From the NCBI GenBank assembly GCA_021209875.1, contig JAGYVD010000009.1, positions 2,852,001-2,916,000 on the forward strand: a DNA stretch of 64,000 nucleotides, read 5' to 3'. The translations under genes and the position numbers were made by a program. Source of the DNA: Rosellinia necatrix (Eukaryota; Ascomycota; Sordariomycetes; Xylariales; Xylariaceae). A model generated the notes under the pieces. The model was given only the letters and a program-made list of their open reading frames with translations, was not told the DNA's origin and did not search any database. Shown one piece after another: positions 1 through 12,223 of the stretch (its first letter is position 1; each line of letters begins with the position of its first letter).

Positions 1-3000
1 ATTTAGGCGAGGAAGAAAGGTGTGAGCGAAATGCAGGTATGCTGGCTTCCAACGTAGATAGGGGTTGTTTTACTAGAGCCACACATCCTGTAACCCCCAA
101 AGCTGCCTGAAATAATCAACACAGGTAGAAACATTATAGACAGCGTTAGGAGAAGGATACAAATAACACCTAGATATAAATAACATTATGACTTTGGAAG
201 GGTTGCAAAATTGTCAAAAACGATGAGATTTGTGTCGTGAGTAAGTGCGATGACCGGTATAGACGAAGAATAGACCTGATACCTTATAGGCAGGATCCAG
301 GGTAATTACTAGGAAGGTGACCCCGTAGGAAGAGTTTACCAATAAATATACTTCCATCCTTCAAGGTGTTTTTATTCACAAACTCCCCCTCCCAGTAATC
401 GAAAGAAAGAAAAGCGGTTTCTAATACGTGTTGAACCACGATGATGTCTCATCCATGTTACCTAAGTTCGGCATTTGCCTCTCCTCTAGGCCTAGGGCTA
501 CTGTTCCTACTCCGGTGTCACATGTTTACTCTAGTATACCGGACTGTTGATAGTCTTCAGCGCAGTTGGTCATTGATATAGAATACAGCGTGCATGGGGG
601 AAAGGATGAGCTGTAAGACGACCTAAATCACGACTACTTTGAAAATGAAGGCGTTATATTGGAGATTATATGAACAGATACGACGGCTAATCAACAGCGA
701 ATTGGTATAGAACATAATATTTAGGGTTGAGACACCGAAGGAAGGCTAGGGCTATATTAGTACTGAAGCTTTAAGATGCCTCACCCTCCCTTGAAGCGTT
801 ATGAATACGCGACAATACAACACAGGTCTCTTCATTATCATGTATTTAAATCAAAGATAGCATAGCGCTTCTTAACATTCTTGTAGCGATGGAAAGCGAA
901 GTTGTAGAAGGGATGGTTCTGGTAATTGACATGGAGTCCACTGTAGTAGGTAACCGCCACGCACGGTGAGTCGTGCCTCCCCTTACATCCTCTGAGGTAT
1001 CTGGCATCACAACCTTTATTATCATAATCCAATTTGCCCGGCTAAGCTTTGATTCGATCCATCAGCCTTGTTTTACTCATAACTCAGAAGCCGCGCTTGT
1101 TGCTTAAGGTTGACATTAAAGTACCGGCGTTAAAACTCATAGGAATAACTTTCAATATTGGGCACGGGACCAAACTTGCGTTAATAACGAAAATTACCTA
1201 TCTGAGGGAGGTAGAGTTTATGATGATCAAGAACTGTGCAGCTCTTGCTCCTGTAACGTGAACGTTACATTAGCCAAGCCTCTCGCCCTGGATCTTTCTA
1301 GCATTAGCTTTTGTTGGGAATTGCAGAGAGGAAGGCACATCAACCATGACGAGCAGCTGGTGATAAGGGAGCCAGTAAAACAAAGGATGGCGTGGTAAAA
1401 AGGTAGGTTATGAGAGCTTCATAGGAACATGGCACCCTTGTGTGAGTCTATAGACTGTTGATTGGCTGCTACTAACCGAGCAAGATTGTAATATTTATGT
1501 CAATAAAATATTTCCACATCGAATACAAACTCCATATAACATGTTATAGGTGCAGTTATTATTTTATAAAACTAAAAGGTGTGATCTATTATCGATACAA
1601 TTTTATGTCAACGTTGTAGCTTGTATGGAGGTCGGATAAAATCGACAAGTCTCTGGAAACAGTGCCGCCAATCCAAAGGCGACTACCAACAGATGAAAAA
1701 AAAACATAATATTAATGTCATCAAGTCCCATAGATTAAACAAGGTTTGACCAGGATCGCAACTACTCGTAATGAGATTTATCTCTAATTTTTTAAAAGAA
1801 CAACTTGACACGTGTCTCTCAGTGTCGTCAAATAAAAAACAGGCCAGACGACCTTCATCTACGGGGCATTCAAATCTATGGCCCTCACAAAATGCAGCAA
1901 TAAAATTAATATCTGGCCTATGAGTAAGTATCATGGGACTTTAGCTCTCTGGCTATGGGCTTCTACTCTACCCTAAAGCTAAACCTGAAAAGTAACTTTA
2001 GCTCAAGATTTAACCAGAGAAGCAGGGAGGAAGCCCTTTATCAAGATACTTACACATGCCTTACTAATTCTAACAAACTTGTCTGATATTTTTCAGGACT
2101 AAGCAGCTAAAACCTGACTTTAAGGCAAGGGAATACTATAACATTCATACTTAAAAATCTAGTAACCTCATCTACTATCGCATCTGCTAGATAACAGGTT
2201 TTATTAGCAACTAACTCTAAACCAACAGTTTAGTGGTTACTGGCATTCTATTATGTATCAATCCCCCTAAGTGCTATGACTCAAAGCTATTGAAACTCAC
2301 AGTGCCCCTGCCTTAATACTGGTTTGAGAAACCTTTCTTAAATTTAGTTACTCTTATGAATTTTCTTTCTACCTTGAGGCTGAGGTGATAGCAGCTGTTA
2401 GTGGGTTAATGCAATATTATAGAGCTTGGGCACGTTATGCTTACCTGCATAAATTACTGACGTGGTCGTGGTGTGTAAACAAGATTTGGGATCAACACAC
2501 AAGAGCCTTTAGTGGCGTTTATATAGTTCTGAGACTATGCACAAATTTTACAATTGCATATAATAGAAGCTAATTTTCCGTGTGGTTGGGGTTGTGGACT
2601 TTATTTCCAATCGCCCATCTTATCCTGTCTGATTATATGTTTCCTCAAATAGTGTGTTTAACTTAGTAGGGATTAGCTTATTGAAGATACAAGGAGACCC
2701 TATTCTGAACTAGTACTAGCCAAGAACCTAGTTAGGTATGTACCAGGTACATAAGTATCAAAATGTGATCTGTCCTGTGCTAACCTTATAGTACTAGTAT
2801 GTCACGTACGCGGTCGGATCGCGTTACGTCATAAAGCTCTATCGTAAATGTCGCTGGTAGGACGCACTATAGCAGGTTAGAAAGATGAAGGCTCCCGCTG
2901 TAAGTACAAGTAAGAGGTGTTGCCAAAGGATTAGTAATACCCATAACACCACGGATGGGCCAGAGCGCCTTTGTTGGGATGCATTTTTACTACTTGTGCA

Positions 3001-5200
3001 TGTAGTTGTGTAGATCTATGTGGCCGCGGCACATTTCTTTTACCATGCAAAATACTTCTCAGTGCAGATTCCCTTCACCATGGGGCTTGTTGGGATCGTT
3101 AGGGGCATGGGCTGAAAATGGCAGTTAATCATGTCGCCATTATGCTTAATCTGGCCGCCACTACGCTAGTGTAAGTAAAACCCCTGCATATCTGCAACGT
3201 CGGCTGCTATCGAAGTCGTCTCTAACCAGTTAGCTGTTGGCAAATGATAACTAAACGGACATCCGATCAAAAGTGAATTATCTGAGTTTGGTACAAGGCC
3301 TTTCTACTATGTATGTAAACGTACCTACACTAGGTAGAATATATGGTCATAGGTTACCGTGTACCTCGGAGCCTGAAACCCAAACTAACGAAGGTTGATA
3401 ACTACTTATCGTACTGTGGTGTTAGTACATTGTAGGGTAGCAATGGAACGCATTAGATTGGGCAAGGTAGGAGAATTCAAATACATGTTGGTGTTAGGAA
3501 TGGATCTAGCCAGAGATAGGGCGCGAGAGTTATTTGATCATTGGATAAACGAATTACATACGAGGATTTCTCTCATTTTGCGAGGGCTAACGCGATACCG
3601 TAGACATCTCAGCTACAGTAAGTGAAGGTAATAAATTAACACTTGGCAAATTGTCAGGATACCGCAAAGTGACTGGCTATCACTACTTACGTATACCTAC
3701 GGATACTTTACCGGCAATGCTTTACCAGCACCTAATTATGCAGTGTAGATGGTAGCGGTAGTTGCGCTAGTTACCAAGGAAGAGACTACCTAATGAATAT
3801 CCCCATCTGAGAAAATACACCAATCCTCCTCTTACCGAGACAGGATAGCTTGACAGAGGTGCATACCCATACACCAGGTCTCTGCCGGTTAATTGGGCAC
3901 GCCTATCAAGATGTAGTGTAGACAAGATATGTTTAGTTCCGATTGACTAGTTAGAATCTGTTGCGGATTGGTTGCTCGGGCATAGAGTTCCAACCATACA
4001 TCGTACACCAGTGGGCGAGTCAGGCCAATTCCCCAGATGCACTCCAGTCCCTGCGCCAGTAACTTAGTCTAGAGGAGTCTTCCCCAAGTCCTCGCTATAT
4101 AGTAGTAGGCTGTAGATATCTGGGCTTAATTGATCTGCGTGGTAGGGAGCGTGCATACTAATCAGGGCATACCTAACTAATGTCTACCCGTGTAGACATC
4201 TTTGCTATGGCAGACTGCTAAACTCTGTGCGTACAACCCGGCAGATTATGTCTAATTGCCGATGGCAACCAGGATAGGACTTGAAGTAGCGGAATGGATT
4301 ACGGAGGTTATATCGTGGGATGCGCTGGTGGTGGATGGGAGGAGAGATAATAGGGTGAGAGTTGACTAGGTAGGTCCCAGCAGAAACGCACTACAGTAGG
4401 CACTCGAAGATATTTTTTGTACTAAAGCTCGTTGTATGCTACTATTTGTAGTTAGGCAGTAGATACATGTACATCTAGGTTGCTCCTACGGCTCCAGGAG
4501 GGCTAGGCCCATAAAACCCTTTCTGCCCCTGTTCTGCAGGACCCCTTTTCCCTAGCTTATTACAACAAAACTGAATTAGGAAGTAGCATGGATGGACCTG
4601 GATAGACTCAAACTGACACGAGCTGCAAGTAAATCGTAATGGGAGAGAGAATTCCCAACATTACCAACAGCCTGTATCTTTGACTCTTCTATACGACTAA
4701 TTTGACCAATTTGGACAACATACTTCGGCCGTACCTGGCAGTTCCGAACAGGGTCTAGGTACTGAAGTAGGTAGTAACCTAAACATGATCCGGATGGGTA
4801 ACTGCTTCCCGGTCTTTCTGCATCAGCACGCAGTATGGATAACTCTGTGTAACTCGTACCCGGTACCTACACTAGCCGGCTAGGTACTTACCTAACCTAC
4901 CTATGCTGTATTAAGATATAGCCCCCTCTTGTTCATCTCAAGACGATCCACTGGCTTTCTTCCTGTATGGAGTACCTACATACATGTCGCATACCATCGA
5001 TCTGTCAGCCGACTGGACACCTCTGTGAACGTTAGCTTAACCGCAACTGCCAATAACGTAGCTATTCTCCCGCATGCTGGATACAGTGAAGTACTACCGT
5101 ATTTGCACTTTGTTCCTCCCCAGGTCCTCCCCTCCTCCCAGCTCCACGGCTGACCTGGGTGCTGTGCTGTGAATTTGGGCCACTACTACTTACCACCTAC
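1..5200. other. Gene-free TA-rich region
   Basis: No reading frame here looks like a real gene: the longest are under 90 codons, have no recognisable domain and no plausible splice partners. The sequence is A/T-rich and full of TA dinucleotides, and from about 2.7 kb onward carries many GTAG/TAGGTA-type words. This is compatible with old, point-mutated repeat DNA, but I recognise no transposase, reverse transcriptase or terminal repeat. Two short frames on the minus strand (838-1032 and 1683-1934) were considered and could not be assigned. Confidence 0.6.
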
Positions 5201-6345
5201 CTGCCTACTGCCTACCTAGACCTTACCTTCTAACTCACCACCCCCCCTAGTTGCAGTACTTGTTCCTTGCATTTAACAGAGATCCGAATCGGCACATGAT
5301 ATTCTTCTGCACAACATCGTTGTCGCTAATCAATCGCCCAATCACCCAATCAACCGAGCAACTTGGAAGCAATCACTACTCACTCGTCCATTCATTCATC
5401 CACTCGCATCAATCCAACCATTTGTCCTTTTGCCCACCGACCTACCTATCCGGCGCATTAGTTCATTTGACTACCTCAACAAAACGCCTTTTTTTTTTCC
5501 CCTTCCCTCCCTTTTCGCTCAACTCGACCCTAGACAGACCGTCAATACCGACGGACGGAACAGATATCGCCCCCTGGGCGTTCGTATCAGATCAGCATCT
5601 CCTACAGTTATCGATCGGATGCAGCTTAATACCCGTTAACAACACCTGTGTGCCATCCGTACCATACCATACCGTACCATACCGCACCATACCACCTCTC
5701 GTATCGCCTGCATACCTACAGACTAATCAATCAACCACACCGAGTGAGGGTGCCGGCCAACCGTCGCCATCTTACCTGGGTAATCTTGTCTCCTGAACGC
5801 GGACGTCATCGCCTCTCCGCAGCACACAGCACACGGCTCTACGACCCTGTAGGCTTCTTCGGATCAGCAGCAGATCAGCACATAGATAGACCACGGGCGT
5901 CGAGGTGTTCCCCCATTCGTCACCCTGACGATCACATATCCACCCTGAACAGAACAAGGTTACCCAAACATAGTCTACTCCAACCTGCGACCGTGAACCA
6001 GCTGTTTGACCGCCTAACGACCGCACCCGACAGAGAACACCGACGCAGGGCATAGTTCATTTAGGTACTCGCCCGCGCGCCGGCACACCACACCATACTG
6101 CACCCCCACAGCCGACCGACTATTTATTGGGTAGATAACGCAGCGCAGCGACCGCCCTCTGCCTGGGTACTGGTCCCCATCGGACCCTAAATTGCGTCCA
6201 ACCCGTCATTCATTCGTCGGCCCTATTCCCGCCAGTCCGCAGAGAACCCGGCGGACTACGACATTAGGAGCGGCAGCGTCACAGCCGATAAGATAGAAGG
6301 CACAGGGGCAGAGATACCAAAGCAGGTTTTGACCACTGCCTCGAC
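5200..6345 (+). promoter_or_regulatory. 5' flank / probable leader of the Pal1 gene
   Basis: This stretch lies directly upstream of the Pal1 start codon. It is pyrimidine- and ACC-rich, with a CCATACCATACCGTACC-type simple repeat around 5657-5695 and a T9 run followed by CCCTTCCCTCCC at about 5491-5512. Such CT-rich tracts are common just upstream of fungal transcription starts. Long open frames here (for example 5251-5796) have simple-sequence composition and no family resemblance, so I treat them as non-coding leader or promoter. Confidence 0.4.
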
Positions 6346-8363
6346 ATGGAGGGCGATCTGCTTGGCCTAGGTAAGAAGCCATGCAGCACACACCCGAGAA
6401 AAGCCCCAAAAAGAAATGCAGGACACGAGTTCCTTATTTATCATGTACCACCACCGCCATTATGCCCCCATCGTCCAAGTATAGGCCTGCCCAGCGGTTG
6501 CTGAAACGCTGGCTCCAATTGATTCCCAGGAGTCGGGGGCCCAAGTACTACGCACTCTATGTTTGAGGGCTCATACGTTCTGCCCAACCCGGCTAGTTGT
6601 TTGTTTCATTTGTAGTGGGCTCGTGTTTCACAATGTCTGGCAGCATCGTCATTCCCGCTCGCAATTAACCGCTCGTTCCTTACTAACTTTCATGTGTTTG
6701 CTTTACTCATAGGCCAACCTTCCGGCCAACTTACCACGAATGGCCCGCCATCCGGCTTGACACTTAATCTCTCGTCTAACAACCCCTTCCGTAATCGTGC
6801 TGCATCACCCAACAATCTTGCTTCTCCGCCGCTCCGCTCACCTTTTGAGGACCCGCCTCCCCGACCGACTTCAAGAAACCCTTTTCTGGATCCGGCATTC
6901 AGCTCTTCCAGCTCCCAACTAGTTACATCCCCAGAGAAGATGGCGCAGGCGAAAAGTGCCAGCTCACCAACTGCGGAGGAGCTTTTTGTAAGTCCCAGGA
7001 CCAGTATAGCATGTGCGGGACTGTCGCTGACATCAGGTTCCCTAGGACTCACTTGATATCAACGACAAGACGAGCAAGAAGCCGCAATCTAGACCTAACG
7101 GTGGGCCATCCTCTACCAGCAGACCTTCCCGTGGCCCTCCTCGTGGTGAAAATATCCCACCGCAGGGACGCAGCCTTCCTTCAAGCTCCCATCGCCCCAC
7201 TCGATCGCAGGAAGAGGCGCTGAAGGCGCGCAGGATGCAGGCTGGCCCGAGTGGGAGCAAACCAAAGGGCGGATCCCCACAACGACAGCCGGAGCCACGT
7301 TTACGCCGCAACAGTGAGTCTTCAATTATGGAGAAGCCCATCACCGACGAGGAGCGAAAGGCACGGGAGATGAGGCAAAGGGATAGGGAGAGGCGTCACC
7401 GCGACGGTAAAAGTCGACCTAAGAAGTTAGACATTATTGATCAACTGGATGCGACCAGTATTTACGGCACCGGGTGTAAGCCCCCCTCTCCCCTAGTTAA
7501 GGAAGCATCGGCTAACGCAGCTTGACATCCTAGTATTCCACCACGATGGGCCATTTGATGCCTGTAATCCACATCGAAACCGAAAGGGCAGTCGCCGCGC
7601 GCCGATGCAGGCCTTTGCTAAGGACTCAGCGAATAATACTATTGGCGGTGCAGGCCCCCTGAATAAACGACCCGATCATGCGCTCTTCATGGGGCACGAC
7701 CCTCATGATGCATCAAGTATGTACGCAAGTGGCCGGGACCCGTCCAAGTCCAAATCACACGAGATGGAGCTCTTCGATCCAAAGCAACGGGCCGAGTTCG
7801 AACATGGTGAAGAGACGCTTGGCCTAGGAAGCTCGACATTTCTGGAAGGAACACCTGCTGCCCGTACTGCTATCGCCCGAAACCGGGAGGAGACGGCCCA
7901 GGAAGCTGCCGAGTCCGGTCTGGGAAGAAAGAAGTCTGTGGTGCAGCGTTTCAAAAGCATCAAACGCGGTCCAAGGGACTACAAGGACTACACCGATTTG
8001 GGGCGAGTAACTAGCCCCGATTACTATCATGGCCATAGCCCTCGACCCAGCCTGCCATCCGCCAATACGGGGGAGAGAAACCCCTTCTTTGCCGACTATG
8101 ACAAGGGGGAGGAGCAGATCAGCGTCAAGCGGAAGGATAGCGATGCCATGTCTCCGCTCAGCCCTCCTCCACCGCACGGTGCCAATCTTGAACGCCGGGC
8201 GACGACTGATGCGACGATGGATAGTCCTGTGGAGGGACAGATGAAGCAGGCAAATGCGGGCTTTCTTTCCCGGGTGAAGAGTTTGAAGGGCGGCCGACGA
8301 CAACGGCCGGAGCCTCCTGTCAAGGATGGCGCTCCCGCCCAGATGGCTGGAAATGGAGTGTAA
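6346..8363 (+). CDS. pal1: Pal1 family cell-morphology protein
   Basis: Four exons: 6346-6370, 6713-6987, 7046-7475 and 7534-8363, giving 519 residues. The tiny first exon encodes MEGDLLGL and ends at GTAAGA. Its phase fits the second exon and the 342-bp intron has a TACTAAC branch site. The other two introns are 58 bp with GTAAGT and GTAAGC donors. The family signature spans the last junction: KLDIIDQLDATSIYGTG joins LFHHDGPFDACNPHRN, the conserved core of Pal1 (PF08316). The N-terminus has NPF motifs (SSNNPFRN, SRNPF) like those that bind EH-domain endocytic proteins, and the middle is basic and proline/serine-rich. In fission yeast Pal1 acts at growing tips and endocytic patches with Sla2. 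That role is inferred here from family membership. Exon 1 is short and rests on splice logic alone. Confidence 0.9.
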
Positions 8364-8889
8364 ATTGTTGAACTGCCGCGGTACAGTCGGGCTCAGTCTT
8401 GACCTGAACGGGGTTACGGGTCCGTTTCGGAAGAGAGTTTGAGGTATGGCGAGGTTCGTTTGCAGGCGAGCGGATCATACCCTTTCAAGATGGATTACAT
8501 ATGACTGACACCTCGCCGGCGGCGACGGCGTTGCATGATTTCCAAGGTTGTCAGCTTGGTGGACATAGTAACGGAGACCGGAAGACGATGGAGGGCAGGG
8601 CACAGTGGAAGAATTATGGGAGAAACGCGGAATGGGAAATTGGCTCTATTACCACTCATTCGCTGCCTCAAAACGAAGTTTTTTCTTCAGGATTCTAACC
8701 CTGTGTTGTATGAGTAGAGGCAGCTCGGATACACAAGCAAGAGGCTATGTGCCATGTAGAACCAACAGGCACTTGGAAGGAGGCTGCTCATTGTTTAATA
8801 GCCTTCCTAGAGATCACCAGAGATGGCAACTAATTGAAGGATTGAGTTTATGGAAAGTGATAAGTGCGTCTGACTCTGCGTGGTGGACG

Positions 8890-8944
8890 TTTGCTTTTTG
8901 TTTTTATTTTTGTTTTTGTTTTTATTTTTGTTTTCTTTTTCTTC
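8890..8944. repeat. T-rich simple repeat (TTTTTG/TTTTTA)
   Basis: A 55-base pyrimidine tract built from T4-5 runs separated by single G, A or C, located about 530 bp downstream of the Pal1 stop codon. Confidence 0.8.
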
Positions 8945-9343
8945 TAAACTTGAAGCAGTAGGTAATTACGGTACAAGTATCAAGACGGCCACCGACCTCG
9001 GATAGTTACCTACTACCTATCTTATCCCATCCCCCCACTTTTTTCACTTTGGTATATAGTATAGTGTAATGTGCTGCTAGCAATGTTCTTCGACACCTCG
9101 TTACGGCCGGAGAGCCTGTGTAGGTAAACTCTTCGAATGCATAGCAAAGCGAATTCTTCCATGCCCCCCTTCCCCCCTCTCCCCGCCCCTTGTTGGATCC
9201 GGGTCGAGGCTATCCCCGTTACGTTGCAGGGCACACGTCAGGCAGGGAGGGTTCACGATTTCCATCTGCCGACCCGCGCGGAGGGTTTCTCCATCGGCCG
9301 GCATAAAAGGGGTCTCTCATATATCGGCATATAGCGCCGACCA

Positions 9344-9390
9344 AATCAATCAATCCATCAATCCATCAATCAATAAATCAATCAATAAAT
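9344..9390. repeat. (CAAT)n / CCAT tetranucleotide run
   Basis: Imperfect CAAT, CCAT and AAAT units about 100 bp upstream of the ATG of the RecA-like gene. An upstream ATG (9389) closes the run in a different frame from the gene. Confidence 0.8.
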
Positions 9391-9488
9391 GTCCCTGACC
9401 TCCTCCTCCTCCTTCCCCTCTTCCTCCCCAGCCGCTGCCGCCGCCGCCGTCCCGCCGCTGCCGCCGCTGCTGAGGGAAGGGAGACATC

Positions 9489-11676
9489 ATGGCTGGGGAC
9501 CCCGGCCTCGCGCCCGTGTCGGGCGCCACGCTGTTCAGGCGGGAGACCGAGCGCCGCCAGAGGCTCCGCCGGAGGGGCGCCCTGCCCGTGGGCTGCCCCG
9601 AGATGGACGACGCGCTGCTGCTCGGCGGCGGGTTCGAGCGCGGATGCGTCGTCGGCGTCAGTGCCGAAGAGGCGGGTTTCGGCGTCTTGGTGAGCGGCAT
9701 ATTTTATTTTGTTTTGTTTGGTTTTTTTTTTTTTCGGTCTAGTTGTTCTTCCACTTGGAGCTTTGGTTGGATGTGGGCCGCCAGGATGTTGGGTTTCAGG
9801 AGTGTAAGTGAGTCGAGGATACAACTCGATCGCTGTGGATGTGGATGGTATATGGCTAGTATATCTATTTGTATCTCTTTGCCTGAAAGTAGTCGTTATT
9901 GTGGCTTTCCTTCTCGTACTTACCCATTAAGATTGTTGATTCTCCACTGCCTGTCTGGTGATATTTAAACGCTGACAATGTTTATAGTTGGGCCTTCAGA
10001 CAATAGCTCGAACGTTGGTGTTCGGGAGCCCCCCTAATGAGGTGTTCAGCCCCCCCGCTGGCGGAAGCAAGCAGAGGGCAGCTATCATCACAACTTTACC
10101 AGTTGCGGCCATTCTACCTACGCTACGGGATGTTATTCGTTCGCAAGTGCAGATCAAACTCGGCTCTGGAAGCCCTGGCGTTGATGCTGAGCTGAGGCGG
10201 GCGCTCGAAGCCATCTCCATATCGCGCATCTTCGATATTGAGGGACTATGGGAGGTGCTTAGTGAGCTGGCAGGGGCTGAAGCTGAGTCTGGCATTTCCT
10301 CTAACGAGCATGGAGATGATGAAACGATGAGCCCTCGTGCCACTGGTGGTGACCAGGGAAAGGAGCGAGAAACAGGGGCCGAGGAATCTATAGAAGAAGC
10401 TCTAGAGAACGAAGACCAGACAGAGAAAGATGTTGTAGACATGGGTGGAAGACAAGGAGCGGTAGATATTACCAATCTCCCGCCGGCGGCGGCACCGTCC
10501 CCAGAACCTCTAATTCCTCCGTGGGAACCAATCACTACACAGCTTCCACCCTTGCGCATCAGACCCGAGCCGCGACCATCACTAGTCCGAGGGCCCGAGG
10601 TCCTCGACAGCGAAGATGAGGAGCCCCTATCCTCGTCGCCATTATCATCTCCTCCGCCTTCTACGGCCGCGCCGGAATCCCCATCCCCATTATTTCCGGG
10701 GCAGGGTCGAACATCCACGGAGCAATCTGACGCCCCTCCCAGCCCGTCACCGCCGGCCATAGATCCGGAAGGGCCTTCTTCTCCTCGTCGTCCTCCTCCT
10801 CCCCTTCCTCCTCTCCCTCCTCTTCTCAGGCCAGAAACATCTCAACCGGCACCGGCACCGGCACCAGCAGCGCCGGCCGAGCCCACGCCCGACATAATCC
10901 TCGTAACGCACTTCAACACCCTCCTCGCAGCCCTCTTCACCACCCACAGCAACGACAAGACGGCCGCGCACGCTCGCCTCCAGGACCTCGCCGCCCACCT
11001 CCGCGCCCTCTCTCGCTCCACCGCGGGCCCGCTCATCATGCTCCTCAACACAACCACCACCACCACCGCTACCATCGCCACCACCCAGACAGCGCCAGCA
11101 GAAGCGCCCCACCACCACCACCAACAACAACAACAGCAAACGACGCCACCCCAAGACGCCACGCTCCGCTCCATCTTCACCTCCCGTCGTCGAGCAAGCA
11201 GCAGGCCGTCGTTCGGCGCCGTCTTCGCCCAGCTGCTAGACCTGCACCTCCTCTGCGCGCGCGTCCCGCGCGCGGCCGGCGACGCCGAGACGGCTCGCGC
11301 CCTCGGTCTCGGTCTCGGCCCCGCTGACGGCGACGACAACGACGACGACGACGACGATAACGATAACGACGACGACGTGATACGGTATGCCTGGATCGTC
11401 GAGGCGCTTCTCGACGAGGGCGGGGCGTGGGATTGGGGTGGCGGCAAAGGAGGACAAGGGAGAGGAGAAGGAAGAGGGGGAGAAGGAAGAGAAGGAAGTG
11501 GTGACGTTCGTCTCCCGCGCCGCGTGGGCCGCGAGCAGCGCTGGGCCGCCGTCGAGGTCCGCCGCCGCCGCCGCCCCGACCGCGTCCGTGCCGTCGTCGA
11601 CGCGTTCGGCCCTAGCCCCGGCCCCGGCCCCGCCGCTGCTCCTGTTGCCGCTGGGCTTGGGAGCCGGAGGGTATGA
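9489..11676 (+). CDS. RecA/Rad51-like protein lacking a recognisable Walker A
   Basis: Two exons, 9489-9689 and 9988-11676, with a 298-bp intron (GTGAGC donor, TTTATAG acceptor, phase 0), giving 629 residues. The N-terminal part (residues about 35-75) reads as a RecA-like opening: PVGCPEMDDALLLGGGFERG then CVVGVSAEEAGFGVLLGL. This resembles the segment around the Walker A loop of Rad51-type proteins, but the GxxxxGK[ST] consensus is replaced by GVSAEEAGFG, so ATP binding is doubtful. AAIITTLPVAAILPTLRDVI follows. The middle is proline/acid-rich and low in complexity, with a His/Gln run and an Asp/Asn run (around 11322-11376). The C-terminal part has IRYAWIVEALLDEGG and REQRWAAVEVRRRRR. A role in DNA recombination or repair is inference; I do not recognise an exact named family. 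Confidence 0.65.
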
Positions 11677-12223
11677 GGCGGCTGGCTGGCTGGCTGGCCG
11701 GCCGGCCGGCCGGCGTCGTTCCTTGCTTGAGAGATATATATATATAAGACGGTAGTTAGTAGGTAGGATGGGAGTTCACCCGGGGAGGGTGAGAAACGGG
11801 CGGTATAGGGGATGGATGGGCACAAAGGTTTGGTTTGTTAAGTGCTGTGAGTTAGTGGCATTCACTGTCCTATCTACATGCAAATATCATGTAGGGATCC
11901 ATAAGTCAAGTCATAATAAAATAAAAATGGTAAAATTAGTATTTATTGCTTGGCTGGGATCACCTCACTACCGTTTGGTGTGACAAGTTGTTACAATTTA
12001 GTACTAAACGAGAGTGGTATCTAATTTACGTGTCTTCAAGTATGAGCGTCAATGGCTCAATTCCTCCGTTTTTAAAGCCAAAACAGGACCCATGATTTCG
12101 AATTTCCTCATGTCGTTCTAGAGTTGTTTTTCTAGCCTTCATTCCCTCACTTTTGAACCTAATTTGCCGCTACCTGCGACTGTGTTCCAGGTTGATCCAT
12201 CCACGGCGGGCTTGTGCCAACCT
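11677..12223. other. Convergent intergenic spacer with GGCT/GGCC and TA repeats
   Basis: The spacer lies between the 3' ends of the RecA-like gene (+) and the FAS1 gene (-). It begins with a GGCT/GGCC tetranucleotide run (about 11679-11714) and a (TA)5-6 run (about 11735-11746). No gene is seen. Confidence 0.5.
11679..11714. repeat. GGCTGGCT...GGCCGGCC tetranucleotide run
   Basis: Several GGCT units change into several GGCC units, a GC-only simple repeat immediately after the upstream stop codon. Confidence 0.8.

Larger units (their letters stand above)
8364..9488. other. Intergenic spacer with simple repeats
   Basis: No supported gene. It holds a T-rich tract (8890-8944) and a CAAT/CCAT tetranucleotide run (about 9344-9390) just upstream of the next start codon. 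The short frames between 8501 and 8961 lack recognisable features and are probably the 3' region of the Pal1 transcript. Confidence 0.5.

Noticed and set aside
1252..1269. Inverted repeat TGTAACGT-GA-ACGTTACA
   Set aside because: Eight-base arms alone are expected by chance in a window this size, and no gene end or array is near.
5251..5796. Open frame of 181 codons upstream of Pal1
   Set aside because: Its sequence is Ser/His/Pro-rich simple repeat (CATACCATACC), has no recognisable domain and lies in the expected leader of Pal1.
10842..11825. Minus-strand open frame of 327 codons opposite the RecA-like gene
   Set aside because: Pro/Ser/Arg low complexity produced by the GC-rich triplets of the real gene on the other strand.
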